Shown in pieces: positions 8,201-16,267 of a DNA stretch of 23,188 bases; position 1 is the first letter of the stretch, and each line of letters starts with the position of its first letter. The DNA comes from a bacterium (lineage in GTDB: Bacteria; Planctomycetota; J058; JAJDCP01). The stretch covers positions 1 to 23,188 of the forward strand of contig JAUIEM010000127.1 of assembly GCA_030428695.1 (NCBI GenBank), given 5' to 3'. The position numbers and the translations under genes are program-made. The notes under the pieces were generated by a model that saw nothing but the letters and a program-made list of their open reading frames with translations, was not told the DNA's origin and did no database searches.

Positions 8201-8309
8201 GGCTCGGCGGCGCGCCCGTGACTCTGCCACCGAGGGCGTGGCTCGCCCAGTTCTGCTCGGCGCCCGCCAGGGTTCCGAGCAGGATGCAGAGCATCGCGAA
8301 GCGCGTCAT
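5208..8309 (-). CDS. Large secreted TPR protein with discoidin-like, transglutaminase-like and EF-hand segments
   Basis: 1033 aa from ATG 8309, with GGAGG 7 nt upstream. Residues 1-18 look like a signal peptide (FAMLCILLGTLAGA). Residues about 63-173 resemble a discoidin/galactose-binding sandwich (RIEVYGSLFG, ending LSEVEIWGEA). Residues about 270-350 resemble a transglutaminase-like domain (TSSHVYAEVLTDDGWLPVETTW), but the usual catalytic Cys position reads EDVTATVLYTF with no Cys, so catalysis is doubtful. Most of residues 360-1033 is TPR-like helical repeat. Near residue 708 sits a canonical EF-hand loop DADSNGVLNKRE, followed by a degenerate one (DSEEDGRVVRAE). First gene of the operon with the cupin and mazG genes, read from the promoter at 8348-8376. 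It is probably a periplasmic scaffold; its biological role is not known. Confidence 0.75.
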   Translation of the reverse strand: MTRFAMLCILLGTLAGAEQNWASHALGGRVTGAPPSLSPAHGPELLLDGAPLGPPYESVPGQSWPQTLAFRFAADRAVLVQRVTLHLATVGRDRRPSRIEVYGSLFGAGMFGYAVEADSLLLRIGELRIGPRADRAVLELPEALPLRRVLLRVVEASGESFALSEVEIWGEASPRGEDAPAPSPLQLQTLRDQAALAQAAASAPPSAAEMRLFDAAEEGARLDPVEAALIASGDVGEAALGASLVRFDDIFALVPRDRFEKQLAGDRARALLRWLHDTVLVGFVDDAADLRKTLEAYRYEDVTATVLYTFIATSLGLQTRAVETSSHVYAEVLTDDGWLPVETTWRRGVDPSAEERAAIAEARGFEAGDLRRALPPFGLAAHLYAARARRDLAAGRFPAALAAARGAVRCDSGSARAFSLLLEVCVAWSHALARASHYADALALVRAARAVAPVDSELFAQELTVYGLWSQELLSLTRHAEAVAVLEEALAAGVAGRPLLELYLAEAYGRWALWTFETAGRTGLPDALAVLEPAARRLGENPTLELYAGRIRASWADAPLLGTGSPHERRAACLERYASLLDARPESLLLRRRLAGHAAAWALAERESLPPLKVGATAVERERFRVGAARALGWLDQALALLGANASLTERRAALARELAETLIESDPAAIFSALALFADRSSPAALAVAERWAREPWSEASALLDFRRLDADSNGVLNKREWRAGMPPFTAVDSEEDGRVVRAEADAWLDASGARSLARFASASGRPEVGPGLRQRWQAFALELADALAGLGDPLRAAEVLEATAQEAGAVEDLTDARDRHLATWVRGPMEAPEPDYVLAEVRLLDALRRFPEADGLALTYEQLYLEWTAFDVAAERTAKALETLESALERQPGSAPLQRRLRQLYYQRAEALGRNDPLAGAEVYSRALAFDPAEENFAVNRAFLWRRWAEKPYAQDDVVGVIERYRQLLGDHPDDASLRTATAHFVDLVARSRMEVSDFDGALELYDAGLELLPEHPDLLRNRKHCLLRRP

Positions 8310-8347
8310 CTCGTCCTCCGGCCGCGCGACGACGTCGGCCGTCGGCG

Positions 8348-8376
8348 AGTATAGTCTCCCTGTCACCGGCTGTCGA
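8348..8376 (-). promoter_or_regulatory. Strong sigma-70-type promoter of the TPR-cupin-mazG operon
   Basis: Minus-strand TCGACA (8376-8371), exactly 17 nt, then TATACT (8353-8348): 5/6 matches in both boxes. The start would be near 8341, giving a leader of about 30 nt. Confidence 0.7.
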
Positions 8377-8412
8377 CCGCCTGCGGTCGGGGTTCGGAGC
8401 CTCCAAAACTCC

Positions 8413-8441
8413 TTGACACCCCCTGGGTGGCATGGTACGAA
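8413..8441 (+). promoter_or_regulatory. Promoter candidate of the TPR-rpsT unit
   Basis: A perfect TTGACA (8413-8418) is followed by 17 nt and TACGAA (8436-8441, 3/6). The -35 is excellent and the -10 poor. It is back-to-back with the minus-strand promoter at 8348-8376 and would give a leader of about 140 nt before the GTG start at 8588. Confidence 0.45.
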
Positions 8442-8587
8442 ATGCGCCAGCAATTCGAGCCCGGTCCGGGTGGTGGGCGTGGTGTCAGCGCCCCGCGCGG
8501 CTGGCGTCAACGTCCAATGCGGCCGTCGCAGCATCGACGTCGTGTGGAGTCGGTCTCTTCACACCCGTCCAGCGGAGGAGCTTCTTC

Positions 8588-9946
8588 GTGTCTACCCTCA
8601 TCAAGAAAGCCGAAGAAGCGATGAAGAAGAAGAACTACGACTACACGATCGACCTGTGTCTGCAGGAGCTGCGGATGAAGCCCGACAACGTCGGCGCCCG
8701 CCGCCTGCTGCGCGAGGCCGAGCGCGAGCGCCTGAACCGCGGCGGCGGGAAGGCCAAGGGCGCGTTCTTCAAGGGCATCGGGCCGATGCTCGGGGCGACG
8801 TTCAGCGGGCTGACGAAGAACTATGACAAGGTGATGATGTCGTGTGAGGAGTACCTCAAGAACAACCCCAACGACACCAAGTTCCTGATCAAGCTCGGCC
8901 AGGCGGCACAGAAGGCCGGGTACCTCGACACCGGGATCGAGGTGTTCAAGGACGTGATGAGCATCGACCGCAAGAACACGATCGCCCTGCGCGCGCTCGC
9001 GCAGATCTACCGCGGCCGTGACGAGATCGAGAAGGCCGCGAACTACTACGAGCTCCTGCGCAAGGCCGATCCCTCCGACAAGGAGGCGAACAAGGCCGTC
9101 CGCCAGCTCGCCGCGCTCGCCTCGTCGCGCAAGATGGACAAGATCAAGGAAGAGGGCGAAGGCGACTTCCGCGCTCTGATCAAGGACAAGGACAAGGCCC
9201 GCAAGCTCGAGAAGGACGCCCGGCTGCTGCGCTCGGACAAGGAGATCCAGGACGCGATCGACGAGACCGTCGAGGAGCTGAAGAGCAACCCCAAGGATCA
9301 CAAGAAGCTGTCCTTCCTCGGCGACCTCTACGCGCGCCAGCGGAAGTACGACGAGGCGATCGAGGCCTACCAGAAGTCGTACAAGCTCAACGACTCCGAC
9401 GGCACGATCCTCAACACGATCGGTGACCTCGGCCTCAAGAAGCTCGAAGACCTGGTGCGCCGGCTGAAGTCGGCGAACGAGAAGGGCGGCGTCGACGACT
9501 ACGCCAACAAGCGCCGGAAACTCCTGGTCGAGAAGAACAAGTTCTGCATCAAGGAGTGGACCCGCCGGGTCGAGGCCTACCCGACCGAGCACGGCTACAA
9601 GTACGATCTCGGCCGCTACCTGTACCAGGGCGGTAAGATCGACGACGCGATCTCCTACCTGCAGAAGGCGATGGAAGACCCGCGCAAGCGCCGCCACTCG
9701 AGCAACATGCTCGGGCTCTGCTTCATGAAGAAGAAGGTCTTCGACCTGGCCCTCAAGGAGTTCAACAAGGCCATCGACGGTCTGCCCTCGAGCGACAACC
9801 TGTTCAAGGAAGTCAATTACAACATGGGCAAGACCTACCAGGCCAAGGGCGACACCCCAGAGGCCCTCAAAACCTACGAGAAGATCCTCGAGATCGATTA
9901 CGGATACAAAGACGTGGCGAAGATCGTCACCGACCTACGCTCGTGA
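8588..9946 (+). CDS. Cytoplasmic tetratricopeptide-repeat protein
   Basis: 452 aa from GTG 8588, preceded by GGAGGAG at a 6-7 nt spacing; the frame is open further up but across the promoter and with unlikely residues. There is no signal peptide or membrane segment. The protein is rich in Lys/Glu/Asp and built of TPR helices: AMKKKNYDYTIDLCLQELRM (about 11-30), then FLIKLGQAAQKAGYLDTGIE, IYRGRDEIEKAANYYELLRK, LYARQRKYDEAIEAYQKSYK, and a final MGKTYQAKGDTPEALKTYEK. A charged helical linker (about 150-240) separates two TPR blocks. TPR folds bind partner proteins; the partner is unknown. It lies 37 nt upstream of rpsT in the same direction, so the two are probably co-transcribed. A role linked to translation or to a cell-envelope complex cannot be told from sequence. 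Confidence 0.8.
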   Translation: MSTLIKKAEEAMKKKNYDYTIDLCLQELRMKPDNVGARRLLREAERERLNRGGGKAKGAFFKGIGPMLGATFSGLTKNYDKVMMSCEEYLKNNPNDTKFLIKLGQAAQKAGYLDTGIEVFKDVMSIDRKNTIALRALAQIYRGRDEIEKAANYYELLRKADPSDKEANKAVRQLAALASSRKMDKIKEEGEGDFRALIKDKDKARKLEKDARLLRSDKEIQDAIDETVEELKSNPKDHKKLSFLGDLYARQRKYDEAIEAYQKSYKLNDSDGTILNTIGDLGLKKLEDLVRRLKSANEKGGVDDYANKRRKLLVEKNKFCIKEWTRRVEAYPTEHGYKYDLGRYLYQGGKIDDAISYLQKAMEDPRKRRHSSNMLGLCFMKKKVFDLALKEFNKAIDGLPSSDNLFKEVNYNMGKTYQAKGDTPEALKTYEKILEIDYGYKDVAKIVTDLRS

Positions 9947-9983
9947 GCCGCGGCTCGCGAGACGCCAACAAGGAGCGCCCCCG

Positions 9984-10253
9984 ATGGCCCATTCCGTTTC
10001 CGCGCGCAAGCGCATCCGTCAGTCCGACAAGCTGCAGACCTACAACCGCTCGATCAAGCGCGAGATCGCGACCTTCATCAAGCGGCTCGACGACGCGATC
10101 GAGAAGAAGGACCAGGACGCCGCCCAGGCGACCCTGAACATCTGCGTCAGCAAGCTCGACAAGGCCCAGAAGAAGGGCGTCATGCACAAGAACACCGTCG
10201 GCCACCGCAAGTCGTCGCTGTGGCGCCGCGTCAACGCGATGAAGTCCTCCTGA
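9984..10253 (+). CDS. rpsT: Small ribosomal subunit protein bS20
   Basis: 89 aa from ATG 9984, with AAGGAG about 10 nt upstream. It begins MAHSVSARKRIRQSDKLQTY and continues with basic helices (RSIKREIATFIKRLDDAIEK) and the C-terminal GVMHKNTVGHRKSSLWRRVN signature typical of S20. Length fits the family (about 85-90 aa). bS20 binds 16S rRNA at the base of the 30S body and acts early in assembly. It follows the TPR gene by 37 nt and is followed by a clear terminator, so it ends the unit. Confidence 0.95.
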   Translation: MAHSVSARKRIRQSDKLQTYNRSIKREIATFIKRLDDAIEKKDQDAAQATLNICVSKLDKAQKKGVMHKNTVGHRKSSLWRRVNAMKSS

Positions 10254-10291
10254 GGACGCCTCGCCGACGCTCGCCGTCCCTCGCGCTCCAG

Positions 10292-10318
10292 ACCTGAGGC
10301 CCAGGCCTCGGGTTCTTT
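10292..10318 (+). terminator. Intrinsic terminator after rpsT
   Basis: ACCTGAGGC / GCCTCGGGT forms a 9-bp stem (one G-U pair) with a CCAG loop at 10292-10313, followed by TCTTT. It sits 39 nt after the rpsT stop, in the gap to the convergent flavoprotein gene. Confidence 0.75.
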
Positions 10319-10415
10319 GCGTTGGTCGGCAGCGGGCCCTCAAGTCTCGGTGTCGGAGGGGCTCGAGCCCGGTCGGGCCGCCCCAGCGCGGCAGCCCGTC
10401 CGCGCTCGAACGGGC

Positions 10416-11672
10416 TCAGCGCGTCGCCGCGAGCGCCGCCAAATGGGCGGTGGCGAAGGCAGACTGGAAGTTCAGCCCGCCGATCGGCCCGGCGAGATCG
10501 AGGATCTCTCCGAACAGGTAGAGACCGGGCACGCGTTTGCACTCCATCGTCTTCCGGTCGACCTCGTCGAGGGCGACCCCGCCGGCGGTCACCTCGGCCT
10601 TGCGGAAGCCCAGGGTTCCGTCGACCGGTACCTCGAGGCCCTTGAGCGCCGCGACCAGGGCCGTGCGCCGGGGCTTGCTCAGCTGTTCGAGCGAGGGCTT
10701 CGCCTCGGGCAGGCCGGCCTGCCGGGCGAGGGCGGCGAGCAGCCGCCGGGGGAGGGCGGGAAGAACCGCGGACAGGCTGCCTCCGCCTTTGCGCCGCGCC
10801 TCGTCGATCAGCGCCCGGTGCAGCTCTTCGGCCGTGGCCTGCGGAGCGCAGTCGAGGGCGATGCGCCAGCCGCCGGCGGGGTCGCGCGCGACGGGCTCGG
10901 AGAGGTCCATCGCGCCGGGCCCGGACAGGCCCTGGTGGGTGAACAACACCGGGCGCCGGCGCCGGCCGACAACCTTGCCGGAAGGCGCGAGCAGCCGGGC
11001 CTCGCAGTCCTGCAGGGAGATCCCGCGCAGCTCCCGCACCCACTTCGCGGGGCTGGTCAGGGGGACCAGCGCGGGCACCGTCGGGACCAGCGCGATGCCG
11101 AGCGCGCGGAGCCAGGGGTAGCCGTCGCCGACGGTACCTGTCTTGGGGTAGGACTTCCCGCCGGGGCACAGCAGCAGCTTCCGGCAGCGCACCGTGCCAT
11201 CGCCGACCCGCAGCGCGAAGCCGGGCGGCTCGAGCCGGACCCCCCGGACCGGGCTCTCGTAGGCGATGCGCGCGCCAGCCGCGAGGGCGTCGCGCAGCAG
11301 GGCGTCGCGGACGTCCCGGGCCCGCTGGCTCCTGGGGAACACCTTCTCCAGCGCGGGCTCGGTGACCGTCGGCACACCGAGCGCCGCGAAGTGCTCCCGC
11401 ACCCGCTGCGGGGACAGAGCCTTGAACGCGGGCCCGAGGAACTTCGCGCCGGCACGGCCGAACAGCCGCGCCGCCGCACGGCCGTCGAGGGTGGTCGTCA
11501 GGTTGCAGCGGGTGCCGCCGCTCGCGAGGATCTTGGTCCCCGCGCGGGGGGTCTTCTCGAGCAGCAGCACCTCGGCGCCGCGTTCGGCAGCCCGCGCGGC
11601 GGCCCACAGGCCAGCGGCGCCGGCGCCGACGACGGCGAGCTCGACGGCTGGGGGCAGGGGGGGAGTGTTCAT
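10416..11672 (-). CDS. NAD(P)/FAD-dependent oxidoreductase, BaiN/HI0933 (YhiN) family
   Basis: 418 aa from ATG 11672. The N-terminus carries the Rossmann dinucleotide motif (LAVVGAGAAGLWAAARAAER, about residues 13-32), then the acidic ribose-binding residue in VLLLEKTPRAGTK and the family hallmark KILASGGTRCNLT. Further family features are LCPGGKSYPKTGTVGDGY, VLFTHQGLSGPG, TAGGVALDEVDRKTMECK and a C-terminal FAD contact LYLFGEILDLAGPIGGLNFQ. Length is usual (about 400 aa). These flavoproteins are widespread and mostly uncharacterised; BaiN itself acts in bile-acid 7-dehydroxylation in Clostridium, which does not transfer to this organism. Its start codon is only 6 nt from the -35 box of the divergent ssrA promoter, so the two may interfere. 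A start six codons further up (11690) would run through that promoter and is less likely. Confidence 0.88.
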   Translation of the reverse strand: MNTPPLPPAVELAVVGAGAAGLWAAARAAERGAEVLLLEKTPRAGTKILASGGTRCNLTTTLDGRAAARLFGRAGAKFLGPAFKALSPQRVREHFAALGVPTVTEPALEKVFPRSQRARDVRDALLRDALAAGARIAYESPVRGVRLEPPGFALRVGDGTVRCRKLLLCPGGKSYPKTGTVGDGYPWLRALGIALVPTVPALVPLTSPAKWVRELRGISLQDCEARLLAPSGKVVGRRRRPVLFTHQGLSGPGAMDLSEPVARDPAGGWRIALDCAPQATAEELHRALIDEARRKGGGSLSAVLPALPRRLLAALARQAGLPEAKPSLEQLSKPRRTALVAALKGLEVPVDGTLGFRKAEVTAGGVALDEVDRKTMECKRVPGLYLFGEILDLAGPIGGLNFQSAFATAHLAALAATR

Positions 11673-11678
11673 CTCGAC

Positions 11679-11707
11679 TTGACAAGCCACGGAAGCTTGG
11701 CTATACT
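11679..11707 (+). promoter_or_regulatory. Near-consensus sigma-70 promoter of ssrA
   Basis: TTGACA (11679-11684), a 17-nt spacer and TATACT (11702-11707): 6/6 and 5/6. This is the best promoter in the window, fitting a highly expressed stable RNA. The start would be near 11714, about 105 nt before the mature tmRNA 5' end. Confidence 0.85.
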
Positions 11708-11722
11708 CTTGGTTGGTTGGAC

Positions 11723-11742
11723 CAAGAACGTACCGGTTCTTG
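11723..11742 (+). other. Hairpin in the pre-tmRNA leader
   Basis: CAAGAAC / GTTCTTG is a perfect 7-bp stem around GTACCG, located a few nt after the predicted transcription start. It would be in the leader removed when the tmRNA 5' end is matured (normally by RNase P). Confidence 0.45.
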
Positions 11743-11819
11743 ACCAGCCTTTCCAGGCCCTACGGACCACAGGCTTGCGACTTCTTTCCGAAGCTTGTAG
11801 TTCGTGGCCGAAAAGACAA

Positions 11820-12184
11820 GGGGGCGACTGGATTCGACCGGGTGTCAGAAAGCTCTGGTTGCGTGTCGAGGTGCTCGGAGGCCTCGTAAAACCCCGAGAA
11901 ACGCATAACTGCCAACACTAACACGGCTTCTTATGCTCTTGCTGCCTGAATAAAAAGGGTAGCACGCTCTGCAGTTGATGCCCACGGGGCTGTGAGAGCG
12001 ACACTAGTGGGATTGCCTCGGATCTGCGCCACTGGGTGACGAGTGCGAGCTACTTACAGTCGGCTGGCCGTTTCGAACACCTGTCTGCTGATGTCGAAAC
12101 GGTGAGACTCGAAGCAGACTATGCACGTAGACGCTAGAGTGGACTCACTTTGGGACGTGGGTTCGATTCCCACCGCCTCCACCA
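11820..12184 (+). ncRNA. ssrA: Transfer-messenger RNA (tmRNA)
   Basis: 365 nt, a standard one-piece tmRNA. The 5' end GGGGGCGACTGGATTCGAC is the family signature. Its first 7 nt (11820-11826) pair with CGCCTCC (12174-12180, one G-U), followed by discriminator A and an encoded CCA (12182-12184). The T arm is GTGGGTTCGATTCCCAC. The tag frame begins with resume codon GCC at 11911 and encodes ANTNTASYALAA, stop TGA 11947-11949; the ALAA ending is the ClpXP/ClpAP degron. With SmpB it frees stalled ribosomes and marks the nascent chain for proteolysis. The 3' end is the last recognisably chromosomal gene; everything after it looks accessory, and ssrA 3' ends are frequent integration sites. Confidence 0.97.
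11911..11949 (+). other. tmRNA proteolysis-tag reading frame
   Basis: Twelve codons GCC to GCC plus TGA encode ANTNTASYALAA. The final YALAA matches the usual degron; the first seven residues are Asn/Thr-rich and could be a useful lineage marker. Confidence 0.92.
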
Positions 12185-12191
12185 TTACAAC

Positions 12192-12209
12192 GGGAGCGAA
12201 CTTGCTCCC
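12192..12209 (+). terminator. Small hairpin directly after ssrA
   Basis: GGGAGC / GCTCCC, a 6-bp stem with GAACTT loop, 7 nt beyond the tmRNA CCA. No T-tract follows; it probably helps 3'-end formation together with the larger hairpin downstream. Confidence 0.4.
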
Positions 12210-12218
12210 AGCGGTCAC

Positions 12219-12253
12219 GGCCCGCCAGGGAAACCTGGCGGGCCGCCGTCTTT
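12219..12253 (+). terminator. Strong terminator of ssrA
   Basis: GGCCCGCCAGG (12219-12229) and CCTGGCGGGCC (12234-12244) form a perfect 11-bp stem capped by a GAAA tetraloop. GCCGTCTTTC follows, with a short T run. Confidence 0.8.
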
Positions 12254-12722
12254 CAGGCCCATTCTGCGGGCTTCCCGGGCGATCTTCTATCCCACGGCGG
12301 CGCCGCCATCCGGGACACACCGACCGGATATCGGGGCATATCCGGGCCGATTCTCCGCCCCGGCGTCTCTCTTTCTCTGTTTTCTCGTGACTCGGTGCCG
12401 CGTGTCCCGGATGAGAGAGGCCTTGCGGGGCAAGGGATTGCGCGGGGCGCATCTTGCCGGGTTCGATTCCCGAGAGGAGTAGCGGAAGGACCCGTTCGAA
12501 CTTCGCGGGGCGTCATGGGCCGTGGACTCGCGTTGGGTGGGACCGTGACGGCGCGTGGAGTCGACGGCGGCTGACTGGCGAGGCCGGAGGCGTGTTCCGG
12601 AGGAGCCCGGTGGCGCCTCTCTGTGCTCAGGAAGAAAGGGGCGCGGGGCGTGTGCGTCCCGATGTCTGAGGGACCTCGCGGCTGACGAAGCGCGCCGCGG
12701 GGATATGCTGTGAGGACCAGAC
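12254..12722. other. Gene-free stretch at the start of the accessory region
   Basis: About 470 nt with no coding region that I can support: the open frames are short, Arg/Pro/Ser-rich and have no ribosome-binding sites in good positions. It contains the T-arm-like structured segment at 12421-12474 and, at its end, a weak promoter candidate (CTGACG 12682-12687, 16 nt, TATGCT 12704-12709) for the DUF3800-like gene. Given its place between ssrA and recombination genes, it is a plausible home for an attachment site. Confidence 0.5.
12421..12474 (+). other. tRNA/tmRNA T-arm-like relic with two preceding hairpins
   Basis: GGGTTCGATTCCC at 12459-12471 is identical over 13 nt to the T arm of the tmRNA at 12159-12171. 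It is preceded by two compact hairpins: CCTTGC-GGG-GCAAGG (12421-12435) and GCGC-GGG-GCGC (12440-12450). No matching acceptor strand or CCA is present, so this is not an intact tRNA. It could be a decayed tRNA, an old att site or an unrelated structured RNA. Confidence 0.4.
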
Positions 12723-13409
12723 ATGACTGCAGCCTGGGACATCTTCGGCGACGAACAGAAGGCCGCTGACGGCGAAGCCACCGGCATCGGTCTGCTCGTC
12801 GTTGAGGCCGGCGTCGTCGGCCAACTCGCTCAAGCCCTCCTCGATGAGAAGAACCAGCTGGAGGGCTCGGGAGGCAGGATCGGCAGTGTTCACTGGTCCG
12901 ACCTCCGGGACCGCGAGGCGGATCTCGCGTGCCGCTGGCTCAACCGGTTCTTCCAGGGCCCCCTCCTCTTCTTCGTCTACATCCCCGTTGACGAGGAGAT
13001 TGGATCGCAGCCTCGGCTACAGCTGGTGAAGCAGGCGATCGAGCAGCTCGAGGCTGACCCTCGTGTACCCGGTGGCGGACTCGATCGCGAACGGACCACG
13101 ATCCACCTGGACTACGACAACAAGGATGCCCGAGAGCTCCACCTTCAGCTCGTTCGTGGATTCGGACTACTGCGCGCGTTCCATTGGAGCGACCGCGACT
13201 CGGTCTTGCTCCAGCTGTCCGACCTGCTCCTCGGAATCAGCGAGCGGGACCGATCTGGGACAGCTTTCGGAGAGAGCAGGCGGGAGGCCAACAAGAAGAA
13301 GGCGTTCGACTGTGCTCGCGAGAGGGCGCGCTACTACTCGGCGCGGGACAAAGACAACTGGGTGTTCTGCTACGAACCCACCGGAGGCTTGCGCCGACTT
13401 CTCCTCTGA
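12723..13409 (+). CDS. DUF3800-like protein (predicted RNase H-fold)
   Basis: 228 aa from ATG 12723; the ribosome-binding site is weak (GAGG 7 nt upstream). The order of features resembles DUF3800: an Asp-Glu pair after an early strand (IFGDEQ, residues 10-11), the VHWSDLRDRE segment, an internal acidic strand (TTIHLDYDNKDARE), and the C-terminal signature AFHWSDRDSVLLQLSDLLLG, where family members show D-S followed by LQxADLL. These acidic residues would be the metal site of an RNase H-like nuclease. The family is often seen on mobile and defence loci, but its activity is mostly unproven. It stands alone on this strand and converges with the HTH gene at 13410 with no base between the two stop codons (TGA/TCA). 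The family call is by pattern only. Confidence 0.6.
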   Translation: MTAAWDIFGDEQKAADGEATGIGLLVVEAGVVGQLAQALLDEKNQLEGSGGRIGSVHWSDLRDREADLACRWLNRFFQGPLLFFVYIPVDEEIGSQPRLQLVKQAIEQLEADPRVPGGGLDRERTTIHLDYDNKDARELHLQLVRGFGLLRAFHWSDRDSVLLQLSDLLLGISERDRSGTAFGESRREANKKKAFDCARERARYYSARDKDNWVFCYEPTGGLRRLLL

Positions 13410-13822
13410 TCAGCGAGCCCGAAAGCCGAAGCGCTTGCGCTGCTCGACCCAGGTCCGCGGGACCTTGTAGATCAGCGAGCGGAAGGAGAGCCCCGAGGGC
13501 TCGGCGCCGGTGACGATCGCGTTCACGATGTCCGGCGCCAGGAGGGCGAGCCGGAGGAGCCGGCTCACGTAGGAGCGGTCGACGTCGAGGGCGCGGGCCA
13601 GGTCCGAGACGGTCGGGTAGCGCCCCTCCTCGAGGAACTTCAGCCAGCGCCGGGCGCGGGCGATGGCGACCATGAGCGGCGGTGGCTCGTTGGCATTGGT
13701 GCCGCCCGGCACGGGGAGCCCTTCGGGAACGATGATCTCCCTGCGCCCGCCCCTCCGCTTGAACTGCATCGGGACGCGGACGACCATGCGCCCGTCTCGC
13801 TCCTCGATGGTCGGACCGTCGC

Positions 13823-13826
<4 letters not shown>
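13410..13826 (-). CDS. HTH protein of the serine-recombinase cassette
   Basis: 138 aa from ATG 13826, overlapping the recombinase stop by 4 nt (ATGA). Residues about 72-100 form a clear helix-turn-helix (TVSDLARALDVDRSYVSRLL) resembling the ParB/KorB-type HTH. The C-terminus is basic (VPRTWVEQRKRFGFRAR). In other genomes I associate such small HTH proteins with the same recombinase-DUF2924 grouping, where they may act as recombination directionality or control factors; that role is an inference. It is the last gene of the four-gene operon. Confidence 0.7.
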
Positions 13827-15402
<1,576 letters not shown>

Positions 15403-15403
<1 letters not shown>

Positions 15404-15876
15404 CAGGCCTCCTTCCGCTTCCGCTCCGGTTTGCGGAGGCCGAAGAAGGCGGGGCCGTTCCAGTGGGTGCCGGTGATGGCCTTGGTGACCGCGGTCAGAG
15501 AGCGGTAGCGGCGGCCCTCGTATTCGAAGCCGCCGTCGACGACGGTGACCTCGTAGCGCGTGCCCTGCCACTCCCGGATCAGTCGGGTGCCGGCGACCGG
15601 CATCCCGTTCTTCCGCTGCCGCCGCTTCATCCGGGCGACCTCGTTGGAGGTCGCGTCGAGGCTGTCCTCGGGGAGGCACTCCGCCAGCCGGGACTTCACA
15701 TCTTCCGAGAGCCCACCGTAGGCGAGCTCCTGGATCCGGTAGGCCAGGCGGCCCACCATCAGGTCGCGGCTGTAGCCGGGCGGCTCCGTCCCGAACAGCG
15801 ACCGCCACCGCTCCTTGAGCCCGTCGCGGTCAAGCCCTTCGAGCTCGGTGATCTGCTTGAGCACGCCCTTCCTCAT
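15403..15876 (-). CDS. DUF2924 family protein
   Basis: 157 aa from ATG 15876. The N-terminal half is helical (LKQITELEGLDRDGLKERWR, then FGTEPPGYSRDLMVGRLAYR, a hallmark of the family). The C-terminal half carries GTRLIREWQGTRYEVTVVDG, FEYEGRRYRSLTAVTKAITG and THWNGPAFFGL, which match the small DNA-associated domain usual in DUF2924. Members typically lie directly beside a large serine recombinase, as here, and are presumed accessory factors for recombination. It overlaps both neighbours by 4 nt, so the cassette is translated as a unit. The biochemical role is unknown. Confidence 0.88.
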
Positions 15877-16082
15877 GGTCCTTCTCCGTTCCGTGCCGGT
15901 TCGAGACCATGTGTCCTCGACGCGCGCATAGCTTCAAGACGATTTTCTCCGAACCCGTTATCTATCTTCGCGTTGCGGATCTCTCGCAGCCTGTGGCGGA
16001 GGTGCCCTTCGGCAAGCAGACGAGCGACCTCGTCGAGGCGCTGGCGCGGGCTCATCTCGTCGGGATGCTGGGCGTTGTCCAC
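15873..16082 (-). CDS. Small helical protein at the head of the recombinase operon
   Basis: 69 aa from GTG 16082, with GGAGG 6 nt upstream. It contains SPRQRLDEVARLLAEGHLRH, a helical segment that I recognise from short proteins preceding DUF2924 genes; the C-terminus is polar and low in complexity. The stop overlaps the DUF2924 start by 4 nt. It may be a small regulator of the recombinase cassette. The 185-nt gap to the AbiEi-like gene carries the promoter of the latter; I see no clear minus-strand promoter. Confidence 0.6.
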   Translation of the reverse strand: MDNAQHPDEMSPRQRLDEVARLLAEGHLRHRLREIRNAKIDNGFGENRLEAMRASRTHGLEPARNGEGP

Positions 16083-16216
16083 CGGGTTCCTCCACCTGCG
16101 ATTGGGGAGGCCGGCGGTGCGCCACGGCTGTGTTGATTGCGGCCGACCTCGACGAAGGAAAGGGCGGACTGCTCTCCATTCCGGGACACGCGTTGCCGGC
16201 CCCGGAGTTGAGGTCT

Positions 16217-16245
16217 TTGACCTACGACATCAGACTGGATAGACT
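16217..16245 (+). promoter_or_regulatory. Promoter candidate of the AbiEi/QueC-like operon
   Basis: TTGACC (16217-16222), 17 nt, TAGACT (16240-16245): 5/6 and 4/6. It would give a start near 16252, about 16 nt before the ATG at 16268. AbiEi-type proteins usually repress their own promoter, so this is a likely operator region. Confidence 0.6.
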
Positions 16246-16267
16246 TTCCGATAGATACGAGTAACTG

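Noticed and set aside
10317..11921. A 534-codon plus-strand frame running into ssrA
   Set aside because: It is antisense to the clear flavoprotein gene and crosses the ssrA promoter and tmRNA.
12421..12484. A complete tRNA gene
   Set aside because: A T-arm is present, but there is no acceptor partner, no 7-nt anticodon loop and no CCA.
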